From positions 1 to 24,494 of the forward strand of contig CADCOL010000168.1 of assembly GCA_902803015.1 (NCBI GenBank): DNA of 24,494 nt, in the 5' to 3' direction. The position numbers and the translations under genes are program-made. Below are positions 15,385-24,494 of the stretch, piece by piece. The notes below the pieces were generated by a model that was not told the origin of the DNA, made no database searches, and saw nothing but the letters and a program-made list of their open reading frames with translations. The DNA comes from an uncultured Lachnospiraceae bacterium (GTDB taxonomy: Bacteria > Bacillota > Clostridia > Lachnospirales > Lachnospiraceae). The stretch's first letter is position 1. The number at the start of each line of letters is the position of its first letter.

Positions 15385-15864
15385 ATGAAAAGAGAAGGTT
15401 ACATTTCCTGGGATGAGTATTTTATGGGAATTGCGATTCTTTCCGGAGAAAGAAGCAAGGACCCCAACACGCAGGTGGGAGCATGCATCGTGGGTGCGGA
15501 CAACCGCATTCTCTCCGTCGGATACAACGGATTTCCGAACGGCTGCTCCGATGAGCTTTTCCCGTGGGCCAGAGAAGGTTCGGAGCTGGATACCAAGTAT
15601 CCCTTTGTGGCACACAGCGAACTGAATGCCATTTTGAATTATCGCGGCGGAAGCCTGGAAGGATCCAAGCTTTACGTTTCGCTTTTCCCCTGCAACGAAT
15701 GTGCGAAAGCCATCATTCAGGCAGGTATCCGTACGGTCATTTATGACAGTGACAAGTACGACGGAACTCCCGGCAACATCGCAAGCAAGAGAATGTTTGA
15801 TGCGGCCGGTGTAAAATATGTTGCATACAAGCACAGTGGAAGAGAGATTAAAATAAGCGTTTAA
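15385..15864 (+). CDS. dCMP deaminase (ComEB-like)
   Basis: 159-residue zinc-dependent deaminase turning dCMP into dUMP, the precursor for thymidylate. The zinc and catalytic residues are His77 and Glu79 in VAHSELNAI and Cys103 and Cys106 in FPCNECAKAI. The N-terminus SWDEYFMGIA and SKDPNTQVGACIV, and GYNGFPNGCSDE (47-58), are typical of the dCMP deaminase family and not of cytidine or tRNA deaminases. ACGAGG precedes the start. It sits directly after upp, and the SleB gene starts within a few bases of its stop. The ComEB name from Bacillus competence loci reflects homology only; no other com genes are nearby. Confidence 0.93.
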   Translation: MKREGYISWDEYFMGIAILSGERSKDPNTQVGACIVGADNRILSVGYNGFPNGCSDELFPWAREGSELDTKYPFVAHSELNAILNYRGGSLEGSKLYVSLFPCNECAKAIIQAGIRTVIYDSDKYDGTPGNIASKRMFDAAGVKYVAYKHSGREIKISV

Positions 15865-15866
15865 GG

Positions 15867-17078
15867 ATGATGAAGAAGTTCTTAAGACCGGTTGCCCTTG
15901 CCCTTGTGATTGTTCTTTTTGTGAGCATGGTGCCTTTCGTTCCGGCAAAAGCGGACACTCCCGGAAGCACGCTTGAAAAAATCAAGCAGGCGGAGGAGCA
16001 GAAGAAGCAGACCGAGAAAGAAAAGCAGGAAAACCAGCAAAAAAAGGAAGAAAAAGAAGGTCACTTGCAGGACTTAAATGTCAAGCAGGGGGAACTGAGA
16101 GGAAAACTGAATGCCCTGAATGAGGAAATGACCGCGACCGCAGAGCGTCTGCAGGCGGTCGAGGAACTTCTTGCGGCCAAAGAGGAAGAAATCGAGATTA
16201 CTTTAGGGGAAATCGAAGAAGCAAGGGGCGTGGAAGAAGCGCAGTACGAAGCGATGAAGAAGCGTTTCCAGGCATCCTACGAATCCCCGAAGGATACGTA
16301 TTTTATGATTCTTCTCGGAAGCACATCCTTTGGAGCGTTCTTAAACAATACGGATTATCTTCGCATGCTTGCGGATTACGATAACAAAATGCTTGACCGT
16401 TACCGCGAGGCCAAGGAGGCCGTCATTGCCAAGGAGGCGGTGATGGAGGAAGAAAAGGCGGAGCTTGAGGAAATTAAGGCCGAGGTGGAAAAGGAAGAGG
16501 AACGTCTGACCGGTCTGATCGATACCACGAACCAGTATGTGGCACAGTATCAGGCGCAGATTAATACCGCAAACCAGGAAATCACGGCTTATCAGAAAGA
16601 GATTGAAGCCAAAGAAGAACAGATTAAGCAGCAGGAAGCGGATCTTGCGGCATTAAGGGCACAGTACGAAAAGGAACTTGCCCTGTCGAGAGCGGCACAG
16701 GCAGCAGCCTGGAGGAACATTTCCGAAGTGTCGTTTGAACCGGGTGACCGCGATCTGCTGGCGGCAATCATTTACTGCGAGGCGGGAAACCAGCCATATG
16801 AAGGACAGCTGGCGGTGGGCGCCGTGGTAATCAACCGTGTGCTTTCAAGCCGCTATCCGAATACCGTTTCAGGAGTTATCTATCAGCCGTACCAGTTCTC
16901 GCCGGCAGGCAGCGGAAGACTGGCGTTGGCATTGTCCCAGGGACAGGCAACGGCAGCCTGCTATCAGGCAGCGGATCAGGCAATGGCCGGTGCAAGCAAT
17001 GTGGGAAGCTGCCTGTACTTCAGAACGCCGATGGAGGGAATTACGGGAATCCAGATTGGCGGGCATGTATTCTATTAA
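15867..17078 (+). CDS. Secreted coiled-coil protein with SleB-type cell wall hydrolase domain
   Basis: About 403 residues. A signal peptide (positively charged MMKKFLRP, hydrophobic 9-27, likely cleavage after AKA near 29) sends it out of the cell. A long, charged coiled coil follows (about 35-275), interrupted at 132-175 by FMILLGSTSFGAFLNNTDYL, the hinge pattern of PcsB/CwlO-like N-terminal domains. The C-terminal hydrolase_2 domain (289-403) resembles SleB, a spore cortex-lytic transglycosylase: IIYCEAGNQPYEGQLAVGAV with likely catalytic Glu305, VVINRVL, QFSPAG. Two adjacent ATGs (15867, 15870) are possible; the second has slightly better spacing from AAGG. It starts two bases after the dCMP deaminase stop. 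Likely a peptidoglycan-cleaving enzyme whose coiled coil controls activity. Confidence 0.87.
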   Translation: MMKKFLRPVALALVIVLFVSMVPFVPAKADTPGSTLEKIKQAEEQKKQTEKEKQENQQKKEEKEGHLQDLNVKQGELRGKLNALNEEMTATAERLQAVEELLAAKEEEIEITLGEIEEARGVEEAQYEAMKKRFQASYESPKDTYFMILLGSTSFGAFLNNTDYLRMLADYDNKMLDRYREAKEAVIAKEAVMEEEKAELEEIKAEVEKEEERLTGLIDTTNQYVAQYQAQINTANQEITAYQKEIEAKEEQIKQQEADLAALRAQYEKELALSRAAQAAAWRNISEVSFEPGDRDLLAAIIYCEAGNQPYEGQLAVGAVVINRVLSSRYPNTVSGVIYQPYQFSPAGSGRLALALSQGQATAACYQAADQAMAGASNVGSCLYFRTPMEGITGIQIGGHVFY

Positions 17079-17104
17079 ATAAAAAAACAGAAAAGGGTTA
17101 AACC

Positions 17105-17551
17105 ATGGACGGTCATTTCAATAACAATAATGAGTATATTTACGAAAACGATGCGGCACGTTCGAACAATGCTTCGGCGGGTGCTGCAAACAATGCGGCC
17201 GGAAACAGCGCAACAGGCAACAATGCAACGGGTAATGGCGCGGCAGGCAGCGATTCCGGTTTGAAAGAAGAATGGAAGGGTGTCGGAAAGGGACTCGGAA
17301 AAACTTTCTCGGGACTCGGAAAGACTTTAATCAGGACCGGTAAGCTTGGGCTTGAAAAAGCGGATGACTGGGCGGAAGGAAGAGAAGGCGTGGACCATTC
17401 CGCGGAAACCGCAGCCATGAAGGAAGGCTGGACCAATTTCGGAAACGATTTCGTGGATTCCGCGAAGGGCGTCGGAAAAACCACGGTCAAGAGTGTAAAA
17501 ACCGGCGTGGATTCCGTTTCGAACGAGGGAAACGGGGAAGCGAAGCAGTAA
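17105..17551 (+). CDS. Small hypothetical protein with two copies of a K-E-x-W ... G-x-G-K-T repeat
   Basis: 148-residue protein that I cannot name. Residues 5-52 are low complexity, made of Asn, Ala, Gly, Ser and Thr (for example GNSATGNNATGNGAAG). Then come two ungapped copies of a 27-residue unit at 54-80 and 106-132: both begin KE(E/G)W, share a glycine at position 8 and have G(L/V)GKT at 17-21, and end with Lys. Between them lies a Trp-containing acidic piece (EKADDWAEGREG). There is no signal peptide or strongly hydrophobic segment; the repeats could form amphipathic helices. GxGKT here is short and not in a nucleotide-binding context. It starts 26 bases after the SleB gene, has an AAAAGGG ribosome site, and is followed by a strong terminator, making it the last gene of the cluster. 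Confidence 0.75.
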   Translation: MDGHFNNNNEYIYENDAARSNNASAGAANNAAGNSATGNNATGNGAAGSDSGLKEEWKGVGKGLGKTFSGLGKTLIRTGKLGLEKADDWAEGREGVDHSAETAAMKEGWTNFGNDFVDSAKGVGKTTVKSVKTGVDSVSNEGNGEAKQ

Positions 17552-17554
17552 AAA

Positions 17555-17580
17555 AGCGGAGCATTACTGCTCCGCTTTTT
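17555..17580. terminator. Bidirectional terminator shared by convergent genes
   Basis: Nine-pair stem AGCGGAGCA (17555-17563) against TGCTCCGCT (17568-17576) with loop TTAC. It is followed by TTTTT on the plus strand and flanked by AAAAAA, which reads TTTTTT on the minus strand, so it can stop both transcripts. The DUF402 stop codon lies in the loop and its last codons form one arm. Confidence 0.9.
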
Positions 17581-18058
17581 CCTGTTCCAGACTCTCTACA
17601 AGTTTTCTGTATTTATTGAATTTGCCTGCATAAATGTCGCTGACCAGCTTGTCCGCCCGCTTCAGCGCTTCATACAGCGTCTTATCGTTAATCAGGCCTC
17701 TTTCGTGCGCATCCGCAAGTTCATCCAGATCGAGGATTCGCGAGGACCCGTCCGGGTAAACCAGAACGTCGACCAGAAGGTCCGTTGTGGTGCAGGTGTT
17801 TTCTTCCACATTAATGTCGTAGTCCACAATATCGCAATACCAGTAAAGGAGGGTTTCGTCAGGCTTATAGAATTTGCTGACCTTGATGCCTTCTTTCAGG
17901 CAGTAGACGGAGAAACCGTGGGAGAAGTCTTTTCTTGGCCGCAGTGTATTCCACCTGGTCACGATGAATTCTTCGTTGCACAGAAGGACTATATCGTTCT
18001 TTAACCAGATACATTCACTGGGAATCAGTCGTTTGCGGTAAATCTTGAGATCTTCCAT
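17564..18058 (-). CDS. DUF402 family protein, probable nucleoside tri/diphosphate phosphatase type
   Basis: 164-residue cytoplasmic protein with a DUF402 domain. Recognised by KNDIVLLCNEEFIVTRWN, GFSVYCLK, then WYCDIVDYDI and LLVDVLVYPDG with ILDLDEL, the metal-binding acidic core of the fold. Some Gram-positive members (YgaC/Ntdp type) hydrolyse nucleoside tri- and diphosphates; that activity is inferred only. A helical tail (ALKRADKLVSDIYAGK) follows. An in-frame ATG six codons upstream is open, but ATG at 18058 follows GAGG with proper spacing and matches the usual family start (short lead into YRKR). It is a lone gene with its own promoter, divergent from the ATP synthase operon. Confidence 0.82.
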   Translation of the reverse strand: MEDLKIYRKRLIPSECIWLKNDIVLLCNEEFIVTRWNTLRPRKDFSHGFSVYCLKEGIKVSKFYKPDETLLYWYCDIVDYDINVEENTCTTTDLLVDVLVYPDGSSRILDLDELADAHERGLINDKTLYEALKRADKLVSDIYAGKFNKYRKLVESLEQEKAEQ

Positions 18059-18151
18059 ACGGTACCTCATCCGCATGCCGAAAGCGCGCCGGCAGCGGTC
18101 CTTTTGTTGTGGGATTTACGTGTACATGTAACGACAAAAAAGCTTGCATCC

Positions 18152-18180
18152 ATGATAACACTTTGTGAAAAAAATGGCAA
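18152..18180 (-). promoter_or_regulatory. Promoter of the DUF402 gene
   Basis: On the minus strand TTGCCA (18180-18175), a 17-base spacer and TATCAT (18157-18152), with TGT just before the -10 box (extended -10). The leader to the start codon would be about 85 bases. Confidence 0.65.
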
Positions 18181-18225
18181 CGAGTCCTTCACTGTAAAAA
18201 TTACATAAAAACCGCGATTTTTACA

Positions 18226-18254
18226 TAGACATAAAAAATGAATTCCTATATAAT
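18226..18254 (+). promoter_or_regulatory. Promoter of the ATP synthase operon
   Basis: TAGACA (18226-18231), a 17-base spacer and TATAAT (18249-18254), 26 bases ahead of the first atp start codon. The A/T-rich stretch just before it (18205-18225) has TAAAAA and TTTTTA arms around a CCGCGA centre, which could be a protein-binding site. Confidence 0.8.
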
Positions 18255-18280
18255 GATAAGTTGAGTGGGAGTTTGGGAGA

Positions 18281-18598
18281 ATGTCCAAGGTATTTCGTAA
18301 AATAGCATTTTTGACGCAGTTTGGACTAACGATTCTGACCCCAACCTGCCTTTTGTTTTTCCTGGGACTTTACCTGGATAAGAGGCTTGGGACATCCTGC
18401 TTATGCATTGTTCTCTTTTTTGTGGGAGCAGCGGGCGGGATTACCGCCGTTTGGAAGCTGGTCCAAAAGGAACTGAAAGGGGAACAAAAAGACGTCAGAA
18501 ATCGCGACGCGGCATCAAAGGATTTGGACGTTCCGCCGTCCTGCGAACCGAAGACGGTAAAGAAATCACCAAAAAGCTCAGACAGGAATGAAGGATAA
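18281..18598 (+). CDS. atpZ: AtpZ/AtpI-family small membrane protein of the ATP synthase operon
   Basis: 105 residues with two membrane helices (about 11-31 and 39-61) and a charged, basic cytoplasmic tail of some 40 residues. It fits the ATPase_gene1 (AtpZ/AtpI) family found as the first gene of many bacterial atp operons; members are linked with magnesium or calcium uptake and with ATP synthase assembly. Typical features are the glycine in FFLGLYLDKRLG and the second helix GAAGGITAVWKLV. A GGGAG ribosome site lies ten bases before ATG. The end overlaps the next gene by 11 bases. The tail beyond residue 65 is longer than the minimal two-helix protein. Confidence 0.82.
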   Translation: MSKVFRKIAFLTQFGLTILTPTCLLFFLGLYLDKRLGTSCLCIVLFFVGAAGGITAVWKLVQKELKGEQKDVRNRDAASKDLDVPPSCEPKTVKKSPKSSDRNEG

Positions 18599-19106
18599 AC
18601 TGCACCCAACCTTAATTGAACTCTGGATCGGAATCTTTTTCTGGAGTGTTTTGATTTCGGGAATCGGCGTGTGGTTTTGCGAAGATAAAATCGCGTGGTT
18701 TGCGGGAATCGCATTCGGGGCGGTATGCGGATGCGCACTTGCATTTTACATGACAAGGAGCGTATCGAAACTGATTGACGATCTCGATGCGGGCCGGGGC
18801 GATAAAGTAATCCGAAGCTCCGCCATGATTCGCCTGTTTATTGCGGCAGCAGCCATTGCGATTGCGTGTTTTGTTCCGTTCCTTAACCCGATCGGAACTT
18901 TCCTCGGAATCCTGTCGATGAAGTTTGCGGCCTATTCAAACGGTCCGATTCATGCACTGACAAAGAGGATGCATCCGTACTTCAAGGATAAGGAGTATCC
19001 GCCGGAGGAAACCGAAGAGGAGCAGGTTTCGGAAACCGCAGATGCTGAGGCGACCGAAGAAAAAGAGGCCGAAACATCCGGGACGGACCCGGAAGAGAAG
19101 CAGTAA
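18588..19106 (+). CDS. atpI: ATP synthase subunit I-like protein
   Basis: 172-residue membrane protein with four predicted helices (about 9-30, 34-54, 80-98, 100-116), the layout of ATP synthase subunit I, which helps assemble the c ring and sits before subunit a in bacterial atp operons. The last 45 residues or so are low complexity and rich in Glu, Thr and Ala (EETEEEQVSETADAEATEE), presumably on the cytoplasmic side. The gene overlaps atpZ by 11 bases and is followed by a 44-base gap before atpB. Sequence similarity in this family is weak, so the call rests on position and topology. Confidence 0.78.
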   Translation: MKDKLHPTLIELWIGIFFWSVLISGIGVWFCEDKIAWFAGIAFGAVCGCALAFYMTRSVSKLIDDLDAGRGDKVIRSSAMIRLFIAAAAIAIACFVPFLNPIGTFLGILSMKFAAYSNGPIHALTKRMHPYFKDKEYPPEETEEEQVSETADAEATEEKEAETSGTDPEEKQ

Positions 19107-19150
19107 CATAAGAATTTTATCATAATATTTAGGAACAGGGGGTGACAAAT

Positions 19151-19960
19151 ATGCTGCAGGCAGTCCTGCTTGCCGGCGATCCGGCTGAAAAAGTGGATTT
19201 TATGATCCATGAAGTGTTCTCATATCAGCTATTCGGACAGACGGTTCGCATTACAACTTCGCATGTATGTCTCCTTATTGTCGTACTGACATTAATCGCA
19301 TTCTTTATTATCGGCGGACAGATATTCCGCCACGCTTCCGAAATCCCTTCCGGATTTCAGAATATCCTGGAAATCATCGTGGAATTCCTTGACGGTATGG
19401 TGGACAAGACCATGGGAAAGAAAGGAAAAGGATTCCGCAACTACATCGGAACCATCTTCATTTTTATCCTGTTTTCCAACATATCGGGCTTATTCGGATT
19501 GAGACCGCCCACCGCGGATTACGGTGTAACCTTACCGCTCGGCATTGTTACTTTCCTGTTAATTCATATTAACGAATTCCGTTACAATTCCGTAAAGGAT
19601 ATCTGGAAAGACAAATGTTCCCCGTTGCCGGCATGGTTCCCGTTGTGGATGCCGATTAACTTAATCGGTGATTTCGCGGTTCCGGTATCATTGTCCCTGC
19701 GTTTGTTTGCAAACGTGCTTTCCGGAACGGTTATGATGGCGCTGGTTTACGGCCTCTTAAGTAAGGTCGCATATGCATGGCCCGCAGTGCTTCATGTATA
19801 CTTCGATTTATTCTCGGGTGCCATCCAGACATACGTATTCTGTATGCTGACCATGACTTACATCAAGAACGCTATGGGACCGGATGAGGTTCCGAGCGCA
19901 AAGCCGAAGACGGAGAAGGCTGAGGACGAGGCGTCCGAGCCGGAGAAAGCGGCAGCTTAA
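19151..19960 (+). CDS. atpB: ATP synthase F0 subunit a
   Basis: 269-residue membrane stator subunit that forms the ion channel facing the c ring. The essential arginine is Arg184 in SLSLRLFANVLSG, and the last helix carries Gln226 in SGAIQTYVFCML. NLIGDFAVPVSLSLRLFAN is a textbook stretch of the family. About 27 charged residues follow the final helix (KPKTEKAEDEASEPEKAAA), longer than in most bacteria. A GTG three codons upstream is open, but ATG at 19151 is eight bases after the AGGGGG ribosome site. Ion specificity is better judged from subunit c. Confidence 0.95.
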   Translation: MLQAVLLAGDPAEKVDFMIHEVFSYQLFGQTVRITTSHVCLLIVVLTLIAFFIIGGQIFRHASEIPSGFQNILEIIVEFLDGMVDKTMGKKGKGFRNYIGTIFIFILFSNISGLFGLRPPTADYGVTLPLGIVTFLLIHINEFRYNSVKDIWKDKCSPLPAWFPLWMPINLIGDFAVPVSLSLRLFANVLSGTVMMALVYGLLSKVAYAWPAVLHVYFDLFSGAIQTYVFCMLTMTYIKNAMGPDEVPSAKPKTEKAEDEASEPEKAAA

Positions 19961-19966
19961 ATTTGA

Positions 19967-20272
<306 letters not shown>

Positions 20273-20290
20273 TGTAGGGGAGAATCAGGC

Positions 20291-20854
20291 GTGAATGCAT
20301 TATTTGGCATGAACTCCATACTCCTGGAAGCCGAAGAATGGACAAGACTGTTCGATTTGGACTTCCAGCTTCTGCACGACTCGATCTTGACACTGATCGC
20401 GGTTTTCGTGTTGTTTTTGGTTGCGTCGATTTTCTTCTTCAAACCCGCAAGAGATTTTTTGGAGAAGAGAAAGAAAGGCATTGCGGACAACATTGAAGCG
20501 GCAAAGGCACAGAAAGAAGAAGCCGAGCGTCTGAAGGAAGAGTATGAAAGCAAATTAAAGAATGTGGATTCCGAAGTGGAGGGAATTCTCGCCGAAGCAA
20601 GAAAGAAGGCCCGTGCAAACGAGGAGCGTATTGTTCAGGATGCCATGGCGGAAGCCGGACGTATCGTGGAAGGTGCAAATCGTGAAGCGGAACTTCAGAA
20701 GCAGAAGGTTGCCAACGAAGTGAAAGAAGAAATTGTCTCCGTGGCAGGTGCCATGGCAGGCAAGCTTGTTGCGGCATCCATCGATGAGGAAACCCAGAAC
20801 AGACTTCTGGACGAAACATTAAAGGAAATGGGTGAGGATACATGGCTAAGCTAG
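20291..20854 (+). CDS. atpF: ATP synthase F0 subunit b
   Basis: 187-residue peripheral stalk protein: one membrane helix (about 32-50, ILTLIAVFVLFLVASIFFF) then a long charged helix (PARDFLEKRKKGIADNIE to the C-terminus) that dimerises and contacts delta. The N-terminal 20 residues are longer than in E. coli. The start is GTG at 20291, chosen because AGGGGAGA at 20276-20283 is spaced correctly; the next ATG is seven codons later with no good ribosome site. The C-terminus overlaps atpH by 13 bases, pointing to coupled translation. Confidence 0.93.
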   Translation: MNALFGMNSILLEAEEWTRLFDLDFQLLHDSILTLIAVFVLFLVASIFFFKPARDFLEKRKKGIADNIEAAKAQKEEAERLKEEYESKLKNVDSEVEGILAEARKKARANEERIVQDAMAEAGRIVEGANREAELQKQKVANEVKEEIVSVAGAMAGKLVAASIDEETQNRLLDETLKEMGEDTWLS

Positions 20855-21393
20855 TTTCCAAAACATACGGCGAAGCTTTGTATGAGCTTGCCGAGGAAGG
20901 AAAGAAGAAAGCGGCGATGCTTGAAGAAGTAACGGCGCTTCAGGAGATTCTTCGCTCAAATCCGGACCTTAAGAACGTTATGGAGAATCCGAGGATTTCC
21001 AAGGAGGAGAAAATCTCCGTCCTTCAGGGAATTTTTTCGGGACGGATCAGCGACGATCTGACTTCTTTTCTTTGCATCCTTGTGGAAAAAGGACGTTACG
21101 GTGAAGTGGACGGAATCCTTGAATACTTCACGGAACGTGTCCGCGAGGAAGAGGGAATCGGCACGGCTTACGTCACCACGGCATTTCCGCTTTCCGAAAG
21201 CAAGAAAAAAGAGATTCAGGATAAAATCCTTGCGGGAACAAAGTATAAAAAACTCGACATGGTATATACCGTGGATGAGTCCATTATCGGAGGCATGGTA
21301 ATTCGTATCCGTGACCGCGTGGTGGATTCAAGCTTAAAGACCCGCCTGGAAAAAATGGAAAGAGAATTACACTCCGTTTTGATTTCGGAGTAA
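20842..21393 (+). CDS. atpH: ATP synthase F1 subunit delta
   Basis: 183-residue F1 subunit linking the b stalk to the alpha-beta head. Family features: N-terminal [14 protein letters not shown], the NPRISKEEK segment (about 49-57), [17 protein letters not shown], and the C-terminal [25 protein letters not shown], which is the standard delta ending. The ATG lies within the last codons of atpF (13-base overlap). atpA begins 31 bases downstream. Nothing unusual in length or composition. Confidence 0.93.
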   Translation: MAKLVSKTYGEALYELAEEGKKKAAMLEEVTALQEILRSNPDLKNVMENPRISKEEKISVLQGIFSGRISDDLTSFLCILVEKGRYGEVDGILEYFTERVREEEGIGTAYVTTAFPLSESKKKEIQDKILAGTKYKKLDMVYTVDESIIGGMVIRIRDRVVDSSLKTRLEKMERELHSVLISE

Positions 21394-21424
21394 ATCGTTA
21401 GAAAAAAGAAAGGTAACAGGATCC

Positions 21425-22939
<1,515 letters not shown>

Positions 22940-22949
22940 GGGATAAGCT

Positions 22950-23822
22950 ATGGCTTCCATGAGAGACATTAAGCGCCGCCGTGCCAGTGTGGAATCCACA
23001 CAGCAGATTACCAAAGCCATGAAACTGGTTTCCACGGTAAAACTGCAGAGGGCAAAGGATCGGGCGCTGCGCTCAAAAACATATTTTCACAGCATGTACC
23101 TGACAGTAAAAAGCCTGCTTGCGAAGTCCGAAAATGTGGATGTGATTTATACCAAGAAGCAGGAATGTGAGAAGAAGGCGGTTATCGTCATTACTTCAAA
23201 CCGTGGTCTTGCCGGCGGATACAACTCCAATGTGGTAAAACTGATTACCCAGTCCGATTTTAAGAAAGAGGATTTGGAGATTTACGCAATCGGTAAGAAG
23301 GGCCGCGAACTGTTAGAGCGAAGAGGATATCATATTGCGGAAGACTTGTCCGATTTAATGGATGAGTATGAATACGCGGACACCATGAAGCTTTGCGACC
23401 GTCTGATGAGGCGTCTCGAGAAGGGTGAAATCGGAGAGATTTATCTGGCATATACCAATTTTAAAAATACGGTAAGCCACATTCCGACGATGCTCAAGCT
23501 TCTGCCGATTCTTCCGGAGGATGGACTGATCGGAGATGAGGAGGCGGATTCCGATGAGGAAGCGCTGATTATGAATTTCGAACCCGCGGATGTGGATGCG
23601 CTCGGTATGATTATTCCGAAATACGTGGCATCGCTTCTTTACGGAGCACTCATTGAGGCAACCGCGAGTGAGAACGGCGCCAGAATGCAGGCCATGGATA
23701 ACGCAACCAACAACGCCGAGGAAATGATTTCCTCGCTGACATTAAAGTATAACCGCGCAAGACAGGGCTCCATTACCCAGGAGCTGACCGAGATTATCGC
23801 AGGCGCGGAGGCAATCAGTTAA
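22950..23822 (+). CDS. atpG: ATP synthase F1 subunit gamma
   Basis: 290-residue central rotor shaft. The N-terminal helix MRDIKRRRASVESTQQITKA and LVSTVKLQRAKDRA, the core ITSNRGLAGGYNSN (about 82-95) and the C-terminal helix MDNATNNAEEMISSL ... YNRARQGSITQELTEI are all standard. A short acidic stretch (GDEEADSDEEA) near 196-206 sits in the variable loop. GGGGATA before the ATG gives a ribosome site. The gene lies between alpha and beta as in other bacterial operons. Confidence 0.96.
   Translation: MASMRDIKRRRASVESTQQITKAMKLVSTVKLQRAKDRALRSKTYFHSMYLTVKSLLAKSENVDVIYTKKQECEKKAVIVITSNRGLAGGYNSNVVKLITQSDFKKEDLEIYAIGKKGRELLERRGYHIAEDLSDLMDEYEYADTMKLCDRLMRRLEKGEIGEIYLAYTNFKNTVSHIPTMLKLLPILPEDGLIGDEEADSDEEALIMNFEPADVDALGMIIPKYVASLLYGALIEATASENGARMQAMDNATNNAEEMISSLTLKYNRARQGSITQELTEIIAGAEAIS

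Positions 23823-24494
<672 letters not shown>

Noticed and set aside
15142..15948. Long minus-strand open frame (268 codons) opposite upp and the dCMP deaminase
   Set aside because: Both plus-strand genes are certain from catalytic motifs; the opposite frame has no ribosome site and no recognisable domain.
17325..17345. GxGKT in the small repeat protein as a nucleotide-binding P-loop
   Set aside because: It lacks the full GxxxxGK(S/T) spacing and the protein has no room for a P-loop domain; it recurs as part of a short repeat.

Overview
The window looks like chromosomal core DNA of a Gram-positive clostridial bacterium, most likely a Lachnospiraceae member. This rests on gene content and protein style (MecA adaptor, large-type SRP RNA, SleB and GH18 cell-wall proteins, AtpZ plus subunit I ahead of the ATP synthase genes, clear AGGAGG-type ribosome sites), not on a database search. 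I see no insertion sequence, prophage, CRISPR array, tRNA or rRNA.

Layout: (1) 1-413, the 3' end of rsmI, then acpP with its own promoter embedded in the rsmI end and a strong terminator. (2) 774-3088, a promoter, a DUF1846 protein, a TIGR00266/AIM24-family protein and a terminator. (3) 3123-7404, an alanyl-tRNA editing protein, an overlapping EamA transporter and a GlgX-type glycogen debranching enzyme. (4) 7413-7673, the SRP RNA gene on the minus strand, with a promoter whose -10 box shares bases with a plus-strand terminator. (5) 7743-10787, a minus-strand operon mecA - acyl-ACP thioesterase - murE. (6) 10788-11174, a stretch with no convincing gene. (7) 11175-17580, a plus-strand cluster: membrane-anchored SH3-GH18 protein, Sua5, RpiB, Upp, dCMP deaminase, coiled-coil SleB hydrolase and a small repeat protein, closed by a terminator shared with the convergent gene. 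(8) 17564-18180, a DUF402 gene on the minus strand. (9) 18226 to the end, the ATP synthase operon atpZ-atpI-atpB-atpE-atpF-atpH-atpA-atpG-atpD, with atpD cut by the window edge.

The genes fit a fermentative anaerobe: envelope building and remodelling (murE, GH18, SleB), lipid supply (acpP, thioesterase), translation quality (rsmI, alanyl-tRNA editing, Sua5), protein export (SRP RNA), pyrimidine salvage (upp, dCMP deaminase), sugar and glycogen metabolism (glgX, rpiB) and ion-coupled energy conversion. The c subunit carries the residue pattern of sodium-binding rings.

I found no clearly new multi-gene system. The points most worth a second look are the alanyl-tRNA editing protein that lacks one expected zinc ligand, the compact promoter/terminator/processing arrangement at the SRP RNA gene, the sodium-type c ring, the ungapped internal repeat in the small protein at 17105, the divergent MurE motifs, and a convergent terminator that doubles as coding sequence.
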